Source of the DNA: DAOQVR01 sp035341665 | Lineage (GTDB): Bacteria; Chloroflexota; Anaerolineae; JAAYZQ01 | DNA: 64,000 nt | Assembly: GCA_035341665.1 (NCBI GenBank) | Contig: DAOQVR010000012.1 | Coordinates: 68,557 to 132,556, forward strand | Reading direction: 5' to 3' | Part shown: piece by piece, positions 24,068-33,012 of the stretch | Position numbering within the stretch: position 1 is the stretch's first letter | How the letters are laid out: each line of letters starts with the position of its first letter | The notes under the pieces: generated by a model | What the model was told of the DNA's origin: nothing | Database searches by the model: none | The model's input: only the letters and a program-made list of their open reading frames with translations | Position numbers and translations under genes: made by a program

Positions 24068-25561
24068 GTGAGACACCTGCGGCCGCTTGTCATCGCTGCG
24101 GTTCTGCTGACCTTCCTGGCAGGCTGCGCCAGGGAGCGTCGCGCTGCGCATACCCCGAGTGTGCCCGAACCACAGGCGACCGGGGCTGTTTCCCCGGCCA
24201 CTGCCCCTGTCTCGGGGCCGACCGGCTTTGCCGGAATGCCCAACGTCGGCGCGCCCTCCCCTGCCGCTTCGGTCCCGCAGGTCTATACAGTCCAGGGCGG
24301 CGACACGCTCAGTGGCATCGCCGCCCGGTTTGGTGTCGGCCTCTCAGCCCTCATCGAGGCCAATGGCATCTCAGATCCGAATGCCCTCCAGGTGGGGCAG
24401 CAGCTCCGGATTCCATCATCCCAGATGGCCACCGGTCCGGCCGAGATCCTCCTGCCCGACAGCGAGTTCGTGAACGGTCCCTCCTACATCGAGTTCGACA
24501 TCAGCGCCTTCTGCGCCCGGCATGGTGGCTATCTCTCTACCTACACGGAGTACGTCGACGGTACCCTCTTGACCGGTCCGGAGATCGTCGCGTTGACCGT
24601 CAGCGACTACTCCGTCGGCCCGCGCCTGCTCCTTGCCGTCCTCGAGTCGAAGAGCGGCTGGGTCACCGGCAAGTCTCCCCAGAGCTACTATGCGATGGGG
24701 GACGTGCGCACCGGGCGTGAGTCCCTCAGTTTGCAGCTCGCCTGGGCGGCCAACCAACTCAACCAGGGATACTACGATTGGCGAGGTCGCGGTATGGCGC
24801 CCATTGACTGGGGTGACGGCACCGTCACCGCTTACGCGCCATCCCTCAACGCAGCCACGGCAGGCCTCCACTACTTCTTCTCCCTAGACTCAACCCACGC
24901 ATCCTGGCTTCAGGCTATCGGGAACGGGGGCACCTTTGCCTCAGCCTATCGTGCTCTCTTCGGTGACTGGGCCGCGGTCGCTGTCGAGCCACTCATCGCG
25001 CCCGGCACCCGGCAGCCGGAGCTGACACTCCCCTGGGCAGAGAGCGAGGAATGGTACCTGACCAGCGGGCCTCACGGCGGCTGGGGCGAGGGTAGCGCAT
25101 GGTCGGCTGTCGACTTTGTTCCCGGCGAGGGCTATCTGGGCTGCCAGCCGGCTGCCTCATGGACTACGGCCGTGGCCGACGGTCTCATCATCCAGAGCGC
25201 AGGCGGCCAGGTCAAGCTTGACCTCGACGGGGACGGCGACGAGCAGACGGGCTGGGTCATTCTCTATCTCCACATCGCCACCGAGGGCCGTGTCCCAGTC
25301 CTCAGCAGGGTGGAAAGGGGCGATCCCATCGGCCACCCCTCGTGCGAGGGAGGTTTTGGAGATGCCACCCATCTCCACTTTGCTCGCAAGTACAACGGCG
25401 AGTGGATCGCTGCTGACGGACCCCTTCCCATGCTGCTGGGGGGCTGGCAGATGCACTCGACCGGCACCTCCTACGACGGCACCGCCACCCGCGGCCCGGA
25501 GACGCGCGAAGCCTGCGTCTGCCAGGACCCCGCGATCAACGGCCTGCACGCATCGCCGTAA
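24068..25561 (+). CDS. LysM lipoprotein with a C-terminal M23-like domain
   Basis: This is a 497-residue envelope protein. The N-terminus is a lipoprotein signal with lipobox LAGC (Cys20). A Pro/Ala-rich spacer follows. A single LysM peptidoglycan-binding domain (about 74-118) is seen as VYTVQGGDTLSGIAARFG and QVGQQLRIP. The middle part (about 130-320) is unassigned. The C-terminal region contains the M23 pattern: SGPHGGW ... AVDF (His and Asp), ILYLHI and HLHFARKYNG. It is probably a cell-wall endopeptidase, although the first motif is stretched. The GTG at 24068 has GAGGAGG nine bases upstream. Confidence 0.82.
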   Translation: MRHLRPLVIAAVLLTFLAGCARERRAAHTPSVPEPQATGAVSPATAPVSGPTGFAGMPNVGAPSPAASVPQVYTVQGGDTLSGIAARFGVGLSALIEANGISDPNALQVGQQLRIPSSQMATGPAEILLPDSEFVNGPSYIEFDISAFCARHGGYLSTYTEYVDGTLLTGPEIVALTVSDYSVGPRLLLAVLESKSGWVTGKSPQSYYAMGDVRTGRESLSLQLAWAANQLNQGYYDWRGRGMAPIDWGDGTVTAYAPSLNAATAGLHYFFSLDSTHASWLQAIGNGGTFASAYRALFGDWAAVAVEPLIAPGTRQPELTLPWAESEEWYLTSGPHGGWGEGSAWSAVDFVPGEGYLGCQPAASWTTAVADGLIIQSAGGQVKLDLDGDGDEQTGWVILYLHIATEGRVPVLSRVERGDPIGHPSCEGGFGDATHLHFARKYNGEWIAADGPLPMLLGGWQMHSTGTSYDGTATRGPETREACVCQDPAINGLHASP

Positions 25562-25619
25562 GTGCATGGCGTCGGCTCCTGTCTGAAGGCAGACCGACGC
25601 CGGGCGGGCTAGGCTCCCC

Positions 25620-26435
25620 ATGGACTTGATCTCCAGCTCCAGAAACCCGCGGGTCAAGCTACTGCGCTCGCTGCGCCTGCGCAAGCACCGCCAGGAGACC
25701 GGTCTCTTCCTGGTCGAGGGCATACGCATCGTCGAAGAAGCACTGGAGCTGGGCGCCCGCGTCGAGGCCCTCGTCTACTCGCCTGAGCTGCTGGTGAGCG
25801 AGCGCGCCCGGGCATTGGTCGCGCGCGAGGGCATGCCGTCTCGGCTGGCCCTATCTGCGGGGGTGTTCAGAACCCTGTCAGAGAGAGAGGACCCTCAGGG
25901 CGTGGCCGCCGTCGTGCGGATCCAAGAGCCAACCCTCGCTGCGATTCCGTTGGCGGACGATTTCTTGGTGCTGGTGGCCCACGAGATCCGCGACCCCGGA
26001 AACCTGGGCAGCCTGGTTCGCACAGCGGATGCGGCCGGTGCCTCCGGCTTGGTGATCGTCGGGCCGTCGGCCGATCTCTACGATCCTCACTGCGTGCGCG
26101 CAACGATGGGCTCGCTCTTTGCGCTGCCAATCGTTCGGCTCGCCTCCGAGGTACCCCTGGTGGCCTGGTATGCCATGGTCCGGGCAGGAGGCCTTCCCCT
26201 GCTCGTAGCGGGCACCTCGGCGCACGCCCAGCACCTCCACTTTGACGTCGACTACCGCCGCCCGGTGGCCCTTCTGCTGGGTAGCGAGCGGCAGGGCCTG
26301 CCGCAGTCCATGTGGGCCGCGGCCGACGTCCTGGTGCGTCTGCCGATGCAGGGCCGCGCAACCTCCCTCAATGTCTCGGCTGCAGCAGCTGCCCTAGTCT
26401 ACGAGATCATCCGCCAGCGTCGGGCACAGCCCTAG
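25620..26435 (+). CDS. SpoU/TrmH-family RNA 2'-O-ribose methyltransferase
   Basis: This is a 271-residue SPOUT methyltransferase, most likely acting on a guanosine or other 2'-OH in 23S rRNA. The N-terminal substrate-binding region has NPRVKLLRSLR and the L30e-like FLVEGIRIVEEAL. The SPOUT knot shows VLVAHEIRDPGNLGSLVRTADAAGA, LLGSERQGLP and the final motif LPMQGRATSLNVSAAAA. The length is typical of RlmB/TsnR-like enzymes. The exact target nucleotide cannot be read from sequence. It converges on the DUF1786 gene; the two stop codons share the palindrome CTAG (26432-26435). Confidence 0.92.
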   Translation: MDLISSSRNPRVKLLRSLRLRKHRQETGLFLVEGIRIVEEALELGARVEALVYSPELLVSERARALVAREGMPSRLALSAGVFRTLSEREDPQGVAAVVRIQEPTLAAIPLADDFLVLVAHEIRDPGNLGSLVRTADAAGASGLVIVGPSADLYDPHCVRATMGSLFALPIVRLASEVPLVAWYAMVRAGGLPLLVAGTSAHAQHLHFDVDYRRPVALLLGSERQGLPQSMWAAADVLVRLPMQGRATSLNVSAAAAALVYEIIRQRRAQP

Positions 26436-27556
26436 CCGCCGCGGCGCAGCCCCTCCGTGATCGGCTCTGCCGCCCAGGGCAGGATCCGCGCAGCCGCGCT
26501 GACCAGTCCCCAACAGCCCGCCATCATCATGTCGCCGTAGGGTACGGCCAGGTACGGGTGTACCGGCTCCCTACCGGTCGCCAGCGAAATCAGCACGCCT
26601 GCCAGGAGGGATCGCCTTGGACCTGTCACCGCAACCAGCGCTGTCTCCTTTGCCGCCTGACCAAGCACGAGTGCCCCGTGCCCATGCCCGTCAAAGACCT
26701 CCTCGAAGGAGATCCGTCCCACGCTGAGCTGCTGGAGCAGGGTGCGGAGACTGCGGCCGTCCAGTTTGCCGGTGTGGTGCTCGAAGAGCCCGGCGATCGA
26801 TTCGCCGCTGAGCCGGAACGCCAGCGTGTGCATGTTTCCCACATTCACGACCGTAGACTCATGCTCACGGCGGACGACAGGGTCCTCAAGGGCGCCCAGG
26901 ACGGCCGCTGGGGCCGTGTCCATCGCCAGCACGGGTAAGTCGTCTGGGGCCGATGTAGCCGCCGAGCGCAGGCGCGTCATGCTCGCCGGGATATCCTCGC
27001 GCGCAAAGGCAAACGAGCCGAGTCCCAAGCCGCTCCTTATTCGCTCGGCAAGGTAGTCGAACCGGAAACGCCGGTCACTCACGTGTGGCGGCGCCGCACC
27101 GTGGTCGAACACGGCAACTGCCACCAGGTCCGTCTCGTCTAGGTTAACACCCAGCGACGCGAACGCGGAACGCAGTGCCGCCCAGTCCAGGTCCACCAGC
27201 CGCAGCCGGCGCACTCCGCTCAGGGAGATTGCCTCGTCGTCCGACAAGAGCACCACGCCCTTTGCCGCCAAGGCATCCAGGTCGTCGTCCATGGTGCGCG
27301 CAGCATCCGGCGTAGCGAAGACACGCAGGCCGGCCCTCAGATGCTCTTCGATCGCCCAGCCGCTCGGACCACCGCCCATGGTAACGCCGGTGAGCAGAAG
27401 GGGCTCGCCGGCGCGCGTCGCACCCTCCACGGCGCGCGCAATCAGCCTCGTGGGCGATGGCACGACCATCTTGAAGGCGTTCTCCGGCTCCCGACGGGTG
27501 TCGTAGAGTAGGATGTCTTGCGTGCCCGTTCCGACGTCCACGGCCAGTATCTTCAT
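26432..27556 (-). CDS. DUF1786 family protein, ASKHA-like fold
   Basis: This 374-residue protein begins MKILAVDVGTGTQDILLYD, a phosphate-1 loop of the ASKHA (actin/Hsp70/sugar kinase) superfamily and the recognised start of DUF1786 proteins. A second nucleotide-binding-like stretch, TVVNVGNMHTLAFRL, lies in the C-terminal half. Family members have been described only loosely as pyruvate formate-lyase-activating-like; no reaction is established. There are no radical-SAM cysteines. The ATG at 27556 has GGAGG seven bases upstream and a clear promoter. It is apparently monocistronic. Confidence 0.75.
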   Translation of the reverse strand: MKILAVDVGTGTQDILLYDTRREPENAFKMVVPSPTRLIARAVEGATRAGEPLLLTGVTMGGGPSGWAIEEHLRAGLRVFATPDAARTMDDDLDALAAKGVVLLSDDEAISLSGVRRLRLVDLDWAALRSAFASLGVNLDETDLVAVAVFDHGAAPPHVSDRRFRFDYLAERIRSGLGLGSFAFAREDIPASMTRLRSAATSAPDDLPVLAMDTAPAAVLGALEDPVVRREHESTVVNVGNMHTLAFRLSGESIAGLFEHHTGKLDGRSLRTLLQQLSVGRISFEEVFDGHGHGALVLGQAAKETALVAVTGPRRSLLAGVLISLATGREPVHPYLAVPYGDMMMAGCWGLVSAAARILPWAAEPITEGLRRGG

Positions 27557-27574
27557 ATCCTGCCTCCGCGCCCG

Positions 27575-27603
27575 AGTATAGCATACCCCATGCACTCACC
27601 CAA
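27575..27603 (-). promoter_or_regulatory. Promoter of the DUF1786 gene
   Basis: TTGGGT (27598-27603), a 17-bp spacer and TATACT (27575-27580) on the minus strand. Confidence 0.65.
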
Positions 27604-27639
27604 GGCCCTCGGGCGGACCGGCCTGAGCGCGCTCCTGAT

Positions 27640-27668
27640 TTGGAAGCTGGGGTACACCCTGGTATAAT
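27640..27668 (+). promoter_or_regulatory. Promoter of rplS-rnhB
   Basis: TTGGAA (27640-27645), a 17-bp spacer and a perfect TATAAT (27663-27668), 35 bases before rplS. Confidence 0.75.
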
Positions 27669-27703
27669 CGCCGCTTGCACTACCTAGGAAGGACAACGAC
27701 AAC

Positions 27704-28075
27704 ATGAGCAGCGATCTACTGCGATCAGTCGAAGAACAGCAGCTAAAGCAGGATATCGGACTAAAGTCAGACCGGCCCCACCTCGGCGTTGGCGATGATG
27801 TACAGGTACACTTCCGGATTATCGAGGGCGACCGCGAGCGCATCCAGTTCGTGCGCGGCACGGTTATCCGCGTCACCCGTGGAAGCGGCGCCAACGCCAA
27901 GTTCACCGTTCGGCGTATCGCCTCGCATGGCATCGGCGTCGAGAGAACCTTCCCCCTCCACTCGCCCCGCATCGAAAAGATCGAAGTCCTACGCCATGGC
28001 CACATCCGGCGCGCCAGGCTCTACTTCTTGCGCGAGCGCCAAGGCAAAGCGACCCGCCTGAAGGAAAAGCGCTAA
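27704..28075 (+). CDS. rplS: Ribosomal protein bL19
   Basis: This is a 123-residue large-subunit protein at the 30S/50S interface. Recognisable bL19 segments are PHLGVGDDVQVHFRIIEGDRERIQ, the core FVRGTVIRVTRGSG and the ending GIGVERTFPLHSPRIEKIEV. The ATG at 27704 follows GGAAGG. The usual rpsP-rimM-trmD neighbours are absent; instead rplS is followed 9 bp later by rnhB, a common pairing. Confidence 0.96.
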   Translation: MSSDLLRSVEEQQLKQDIGLKSDRPHLGVGDDVQVHFRIIEGDRERIQFVRGTVIRVTRGSGANAKFTVRRIASHGIGVERTFPLHSPRIEKIEVLRHGHIRRARLYFLRERQGKATRLKEKR

Positions 28076-28084
28076 CTCCCGGCC

Positions 28085-28771
28085 TTGTCTGCACGGCAGG
28101 TCGTACCAACCCTGCACCTTGAGCTGCGTCTCTGGGCGCAGGGTTTTCATGTTGTGGCCGGCCTCGACGAGGCTGGCCGCGGCCCATGGGCCGGCCCCCT
28201 GGTTGCCGCTGCCGTCGCTCTCCCCGCAGACGATCCCGACCTCCTCGCGCACCTGGAAGGGGTTCGCGACTCCAAGCAGCTGACGCCCCCGCAGCGCGAG
28301 CGGCTTCTTCCCCGCATCCTGGGCTGTGCACTCGCGTCTGCGGTTGGAGTCGTGGAGGCGCTGGACATCGACTGCCTGGGGATCGTGGCTGCCACCCGAC
28401 TCGCGATGAGCCGGGCCCTGGCAGGCCTCCATCCTCCTCCCGACGCCCTGCTCATCGACCACCTGCGGCTGCCCGATGCGCAGCTGCCTCAAGAAAGCCT
28501 GCCCCATGGCGACGCGCTGGTGCTCTCCATCGCAGCAGCTTCCATTCTGGCCAAGGTCCACCGCGACCGCCTGATGGAGGAAGCAGGCCGCCGTTTCCCT
28601 GGCTATGGCTTCGCCCGCCACAAGGGCTACGGCACACCCCAACACCGTGACGCGCTTCGTGAGCTGGGCCCCTGCTCCCTGCACCGCCTCAGCTTTGCGC
28701 CGCTTCGGGCCATGACCCGGGCTCAGGACGCTAGCACCGGGGGCCTCCCGCCGTCGCCCGCTCCGTACTGA
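28085..28771 (+). CDS. rnhB: Ribonuclease HII
   Basis: This 228-residue enzyme removes ribonucleotides and RNA primers from RNA-DNA hybrids. The active-site motif GLDEAGRGPWAGP supplies the first Asp and Glu. VRDSKQLTPPQRE is conserved. The third acidic residue is in LLIDHLRL, and AAASILAKVHRDRLM completes the family pattern. A TTG start at 28085 is assumed, 9 bp after rplS; nearby alternatives cannot be excluded. The last 25 residues are a poorly conserved tail. Confidence 0.94.
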   Translation: MSARQVVPTLHLELRLWAQGFHVVAGLDEAGRGPWAGPLVAAAVALPADDPDLLAHLEGVRDSKQLTPPQRERLLPRILGCALASAVGVVEALDIDCLGIVAATRLAMSRALAGLHPPPDALLIDHLRLPDAQLPQESLPHGDALVLSIAAASILAKVHRDRLMEEAGRRFPGYGFARHKGYGTPQHRDALRELGPCSLHRLSFAPLRAMTRAQDASTGGLPPSPAPY

Positions 28772-28848
28772 CGGTCATCTGTCTGCGCCGGGGGCCTGGA
28801 GACCGGCGAGGCTCTTTGGCCCGGTTGGCGGGCGATGCTGGTCCGCAA

Positions 28849-30249
28849 TCAGGCGTGGATCGCTTTGCCAAAAACCCCGTGGGCGGCTTCGGCGACCGCC
28901 TCGCTGAGCGTCGGATGTGCGTGCACGCTCCGCGCGATCTCCTCCGGGGTGAGCTCCCATGTGCGCGCCAGCACCAGCTCGGGGAGTAGCTCCGTAACCT
29001 CCGGGCCGACCATGTGCGCCCCCAAGATCTCGCTGGACGCCTCATCTGCCACAAGCTTGACGAAGCCGTCGCGCTCGCCAAGGCCCAGCGCCTTGCCGTT
29101 GGCCAGGAAGAAGAACTTGCCCGACTTCACCTTGCGGCCGCGTTCTGCCGCCTGCGCCTCGGTCAGGCCAAAGCTCGCTACCTGGGGTTGGCAGTAGGTG
29201 CAGCGCGGCATGGCCTCATAGTCCAGCCGATGCGTTTCCGCGCCGGCGACCGCCTCGGCAGCAACGATGCCCTGGGCCGAGGCTACGTGGGCGAGCGCCA
29301 GCTTGCCCGTGACGTCGCCGATCGCGTACACCCCCGGAACGTTGGTGCGCATCTGGTCGTCGACAACCACGTTGCCGCGCTCCATCAGTACACCGGCCTC
29401 TTCCAGGCCCAGGCCCTCGCTGTTGGGCCGCACGCCGATAGCGATCAGCACCCGCTCGGCCTCCAGGATCTGCTCGCCCTTCTTCTCGCTCGACACCTGC
29501 ACTCGCACGCCATCCGCAGTCGTCTCAATCCCCTCGACTCTGGTCGAAGTCAGGCACCGTACCTTGCGCCGCTTGAAGGCCCGCTCCACCACCGCGCTCA
29601 CCTCCTCATCCTCCAGCGGAACAAGTCGCGGCAGCATCTCGACGAGGGTCACCTGTGCGCCGTAGGCCTGCCACACGTGCGCAAACTCCATTCCGATCGG
29701 CCCCGCGCCGACGACAACGGCAGAAGCGGGGCGCTCCCGCAGTACGATCGCCTCGCGAGAGGTCAATATCCTCTCGCCGTCGGGCGTGATCCCCGGCAGC
29801 GACCGGGAGCGGGCGCCGGTGGCTACAATAACGTTTCGCGTCTGCAGCGTACGGGCGGCGCCTTCAGCTGGCCTCACCTCGACGCTCCCCGGCGCCGTCA
29901 GACACCCGCTGCCCGCCACCACGTCGATGCCGTTGCTGCGCATCAACAGCTCGACCCCCTTGACCAGGCGCTCCGAAACCTTCTTGCTTCGATCAACGGC
30001 AGCCCCAAAGTCAGCCTCAAAACCGGCCAGCCTAAACCCGAACTCCTCACCCTCGCCCAGGAGCGAGATGACCTCTGCGTTGCGCAGCAGCGACTTGGTC
30101 GGGACGCAGCCCCAGTTGAGGCAAACGCCGCCCAACCGCTCCTTCTCTACCAGGGCCACCTTCAGCCCCAGCTGCGCAGCCCGAATGGCTGCCACATAGC
30201 CGCCCGGCCCGGCTCCGATGATAGTGACGTCGTAGGGTGCGTCGGTCAT
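28849..30249 (-). CDS. lpdA: Dihydrolipoyl dehydrogenase
   Basis: This 466-residue flavoprotein is the E3 component. It reoxidises dihydrolipoamide with NAD+ in 2-oxoacid dehydrogenase or glycine cleavage complexes. The FAD motif IIGAGPGGYVAAIRAAQLG opens the protein. The redox disulfide is CLNWGC. The NAD-binding motif is VVGAGPIGMEFA, then YAIGDV. The C-terminal dimerisation domain holds the catalytic HAHPTLSE. The ATG at 30249 has AAGGAGAA eight bases upstream. None of its partner E1/E2 or glycine cleavage genes lies in the window. It follows the ABC-2 permease genes by 43 bp on the same strand. Confidence 0.95.
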   Translation of the reverse strand: MTDAPYDVTIIGAGPGGYVAAIRAAQLGLKVALVEKERLGGVCLNWGCVPTKSLLRNAEVISLLGEGEEFGFRLAGFEADFGAAVDRSKKVSERLVKGVELLMRSNGIDVVAGSGCLTAPGSVEVRPAEGAARTLQTRNVIVATGARSRSLPGITPDGERILTSREAIVLRERPASAVVVGAGPIGMEFAHVWQAYGAQVTLVEMLPRLVPLEDEEVSAVVERAFKRRKVRCLTSTRVEGIETTADGVRVQVSSEKKGEQILEAERVLIAIGVRPNSEGLGLEEAGVLMERGNVVVDDQMRTNVPGVYAIGDVTGKLALAHVASAQGIVAAEAVAGAETHRLDYEAMPRCTYCQPQVASFGLTEAQAAERGRKVKSGKFFFLANGKALGLGERDGFVKLVADEASSEILGAHMVGPEVTELLPELVLARTWELTPEEIARSVHAHPTLSEAVAEAAHGVFGKAIHA

Positions 30250-30292
30250 GAGGCTTCTCCTTGGTTTCCCGGCCGCATGCGCGTGCCGGAGA

Positions 30293-31087
30293 CTAGATGG
30301 CAAGGTCTCTCTTGGAGTAACTCAGGTAGGCTCCTGCCAGGCAGGCCGCGATGATGGCGATCGAGATCCCAACGTACAGCGGGTCAAGCCTCGACTCGCG
30401 CAGCATCGCGCCTGCATCAAAGTACTTGAAGGGGGACAGGTATTTCAGCCAGTCCAGCCCCTGGTTGATGCTGATCACGACGGAGAGAAAGAAAGTCACG
30501 AGGAGCACAGACACGGCCGCAGAGCCTGCACGCCGGTACTGCTTGAGCCCGCATCCGAGCAGGAGCCCGATCGACAAGAAGACCACCTGCAGGATGAAAA
30601 GCGCCACCATGCACAGCGCCAGGAAGCGGTAGAACTCGGCGTCAGGCTGGTACCGTTGCACGCTGAGCACCGAGACTCCCCACGTCACCAAGAGCAGCAG
30701 AAGGCTGTTGACCAGCGCTGCCAGCGCTTTCGCGGTCACCACCCTGCTGCGCGTCACCGGGAGCGTCAACGAGAACTCGACGGTCTTGTCGCGTTCCTCT
30801 TTCGAGATGATGTCGCTGCCCCACATCGCCGCCGCGATCGCCAGGATCAGCGCATAGTAGGAGAACATCAGCCCGTAGAACCCATTCACCGTTGTGAGGT
30901 TGAACGCCTCGAAGCTAAAGGCCGCCAGGACGGCGGGTGGCATCGCATCGAGCAGCTTGAGCATCTCAGGGTTGCCATAGTAGGCCTGGAACTTGCTTAT
31001 GCCAACCGACACAAAGAGGATGACAATGACACTCCAGATCAGCAGCGACCTGAGGCCAGATTTCAGCTCTCGCAGGAAGATGTTCAT
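30293..31087 (-). CDS. ABC-2 type permease, second subunit
   Basis: This is a 264-residue membrane protein with about six transmembrane helices: LLIWSVIVILFVSVG, then a cluster from about residue 100 to the end. The segment SKEERDKTVEFSLTLPVTRSRVVTAK is the characteristic amphipathic coupling segment of ABC-2 permeases of the BcrB/NosY type. It has the same design as the preceding permease, so the two probably form a heterodimer served by the ATPase at 31918-32790. The ATG at 31087 is 10 bp after that gene. Confidence 0.85.
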   Translation of the reverse strand: MNIFLRELKSGLRSLLIWSVIVILFVSVGISKFQAYYGNPEMLKLLDAMPPAVLAAFSFEAFNLTTVNGFYGLMFSYYALILAIAAAMWGSDIISKEERDKTVEFSLTLPVTRSRVVTAKALAALVNSLLLLLVTWGVSVLSVQRYQPDAEFYRFLALCMVALFILQVVFLSIGLLLGCGLKQYRRAGSAAVSVLLVTFFLSVVISINQGLDWLKYLSPFKYFDAGAMLRESRLDPLYVGISIAIIAACLAGAYLSYSKRDLAI

Positions 31088-31097
31088 GAGACCTCCC

Positions 31098-31907
31098 TTA
31101 CACCACCGATGGGATGTCGCGCCGCGTGTAGCGCACGTAGCTGCCGACCAGCGATGCGAGGGACACTGCGGCGCTGATCAACACCAGGGGCGCATCCCAG
31201 GCTCCTTGCTGCAGGATCGAGCTCGCCTCAAAGTGCTGAAATGGCGTAATATTTTCCAGGGCGCTCTCGCCGAGCATGTCGCCGAAGGCAGACAGCAGGT
31301 ACATCCCGAAGGCCAGCCCCATCGCGTAGGGCGTCACGGTCCGGATCCGCTTCACGAACAGCGAGATCACCAGCCCAACACTGCAGAAGAACAGCTGGAA
31401 CGGGATGATGCTCAGGAGCAGCAGCCCGATGCGCCCGGCGTCGTACGGCCTGCCGCCGCCAAAGAGCTCAATGGACCCGAATGTGCAGGCCCAGACCACG
31501 GCATCCGTAATGGCCATCGCCACAAGCGCAGCGGCCAGCTTGCTTGTGAGGATGCTGGCGCGCCCCACCGGCTTGGCCAGCAGGAAATCCGCCGTCCACT
31601 CGCGCTCTTCGACCGAAACCAGCCCGAAGCCATAGTTCGCCGCCTGGATCGCCAGGCAGATCTGCACGAAAAGAAAGATCATACCCAGGTAGCCCGGGAT
31701 CGTCGACAGATCGATCCCAGTCATTCCAAAGGCCGCCAGCAGTTGGGGCGGGAACTTGCCCATCATCTCGCTCAGAAGCTGGGCGTCGCCGGCGAACGCC
31801 GGGTAGAGCGATGTGAAGACCACAATCAGCGCAGCGATCGAGAGCGACCAAGTGGCGGTCGACTGCAGGTGCAGGCCGAGCTCTTGCCGGAAGATGTTCC
31901 TTCTCAT
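31098..31907 (-). CDS. ABC-2 type permease, first subunit
   Basis: This is a 269-residue polytopic membrane protein with six predicted helices. It carries the ABC-2 coupling segment VEEREWTADFLLAKPVGRASILTSK. The ATG at 31907 was chosen because AGGGGG ends six bases upstream. The ATG two codons earlier (31913) would directly abut that site. It lies 10 bp after the ATPase and 10 bp before its paralogue, an ATPase-permease-permease operon. The substrate is unknown; antibiotic or peptide export is usual for the type. Confidence 0.85.
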   Translation of the reverse strand: MRRNIFRQELGLHLQSTATWSLSIAALIVVFTSLYPAFAGDAQLLSEMMGKFPPQLLAAFGMTGIDLSTIPGYLGMIFLFVQICLAIQAANYGFGLVSVEEREWTADFLLAKPVGRASILTSKLAAALVAMAITDAVVWACTFGSIELFGGGRPYDAGRIGLLLLSIIPFQLFFCSVGLVISLFVKRIRTVTPYAMGLAFGMYLLSAFGDMLGESALENITPFQHFEASSILQQGAWDAPLVLISAAVSLASLVGSYVRYTRRDIPSVV

Positions 31908-31917
31908 CGCCATCCCC

Positions 31918-32790
31918 CTACTCGTAGTAGTGCAGGAAGATCTCTTCGAGAGTGGGCTCCTCGATCGTCACGTCGGAGACCGCGATCTCGCCCATCCTGC
32001 GCAGGACGGTGTTGATGTCTCCCTTGTAGAAGAATCGGACCGTGCCGTTGGTCAGCTCGAGGTTCGTCACGCCGGGGAGGGCAAAGTGGTCGCCTGCCAG
32101 GCCGGCGGCATCCACCCGCACTTTTTTGTAGTTGCTCTGCTGAAGCGTCCGGATGTCTGCAATCTCGACGACGTGGCCTTCCTTGATGATGCCAACACGA
32201 CTGCACAGGCGCTGTACCTCGCCCAGGATGTGTGAGGAGAAAAAGACCGTCACCCCGCGCTGGTTCTCTTGCCGGATCAGCTCGAAGAAATTGCGCTGCA
32301 TCAGCGGGTCCAGGCCGGCTGTCGGCTCGTCCAGGAAGAGCAGCTTGGGCTCATGCAGCAGCCCTTGCACGATACCCACCTTTTTGCGGTTTCCATACGA
32401 CAAGTCCTGGATGCGGCGGTTCATCTCCAGCTCCATCAGGTCCGCGAGCTCTTTCATGCGTTTGGTGCAGTCCCGCCGGTAAAAACTCGCCGAGTACCTG
32501 AGCAGGTCAATCACCTTCATCCGCTCGTAGTAAAAGACCTCAGAGGGCAAATACCCGACCTCCCGCCGTATCTCAGGACCATGCCTGATGCAGTCCTTGC
32601 CGAAGATCGTCGCACTGCCGCGAGTGGGATAGATCAGGGAGAGCAGCAGGCGGATGGTAGTGGACTTGCCCGCGCCGTTCGGCCCGATGAACCCAAAGAT
32701 CTCTCCCTCCTCGACCCGGAAGGAGACATCCTCGATGCCCCGAGCCTTGCCGTAGAACTTGGTCAGGTGGTTCGCTTCAATGATGCTCAT
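31918..32790 (-). CDS. ABC-2 transporter ATPase
   Basis: This 290-residue ATPase has Walker A GPNGAGKST, the Q-loop region VGYLPSEVFYYERM, signature LSYGNRKKVGI (LSYGN in place of LSGGQ), Walker B LLFLDEPTAGLDP and H-loop FFSSHI. The C-terminal extension (about 215-290) is typical of NatA/BcrA-type proteins. The ATG at 32790 follows AGGAGGAG. It heads the transporter operon and is divergent from ppk, with palindromes in the shared control region (32951-32977). Confidence 0.93.
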   Translation of the reverse strand: MSIIEANHLTKFYGKARGIEDVSFRVEEGEIFGFIGPNGAGKSTTIRLLLSLIYPTRGSATIFGKDCIRHGPEIRREVGYLPSEVFYYERMKVIDLLRYSASFYRRDCTKRMKELADLMELEMNRRIQDLSYGNRKKVGIVQGLLHEPKLLFLDEPTAGLDPLMQRNFFELIRQENQRGVTVFFSSHILGEVQRLCSRVGIIKEGHVVEIADIRTLQQSNYKKVRVDAAGLAGDHFALPGVTNLELTNGTVRFFYKGDINTVLRRMGEIAVSDVTIEEPTLEEIFLHYYE

Positions 32791-32925
32791 GATAGCACTC
32801 CTCCTGGGATAGCCTGCCAACTCGATGTGGCTCAGAAAAGACCCCAACCCCACAATTCTACCACGAAGGCAGCGCGCGCCAAAACAGAGTACCTGGATTC
32901 CATACCGAGCGAATCGTTGCCCATA

Positions 32926-32954
32926 TTGCGCACTCCTGCGTGACATGATATACT
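32926..32954 (+). promoter_or_regulatory. Promoter of ppk
   Basis: TTGCGC (32926-32931), a 17-bp spacer and TATACT (32949-32954). The -10 overlaps the palindrome that starts at 32951. Confidence 0.65.
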
Positions 32955-32977
32955 AGGGTTTCCTAGTAACCAGTTAC
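32951..32977. promoter_or_regulatory. Paired palindromes in the ABC/ppk divergent control region
   Basis: TACTAGG and CCTAGTA (32951-32957 and 32962-32968) form a perfect inverted repeat around GTTT. A second one, GTAAC-CA-GTTAC, follows at 32966-32977. ACTAGGG is also the core of the GntR operator at 17970-17996. These are probable repressor sites controlling ppk, the divergent ABC operon, or both. Confidence 0.6.
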
Positions 32978-33012
32978 CCTGGGGCACATCGTTGCGCATC
33001 GTGGAGGCTAAC

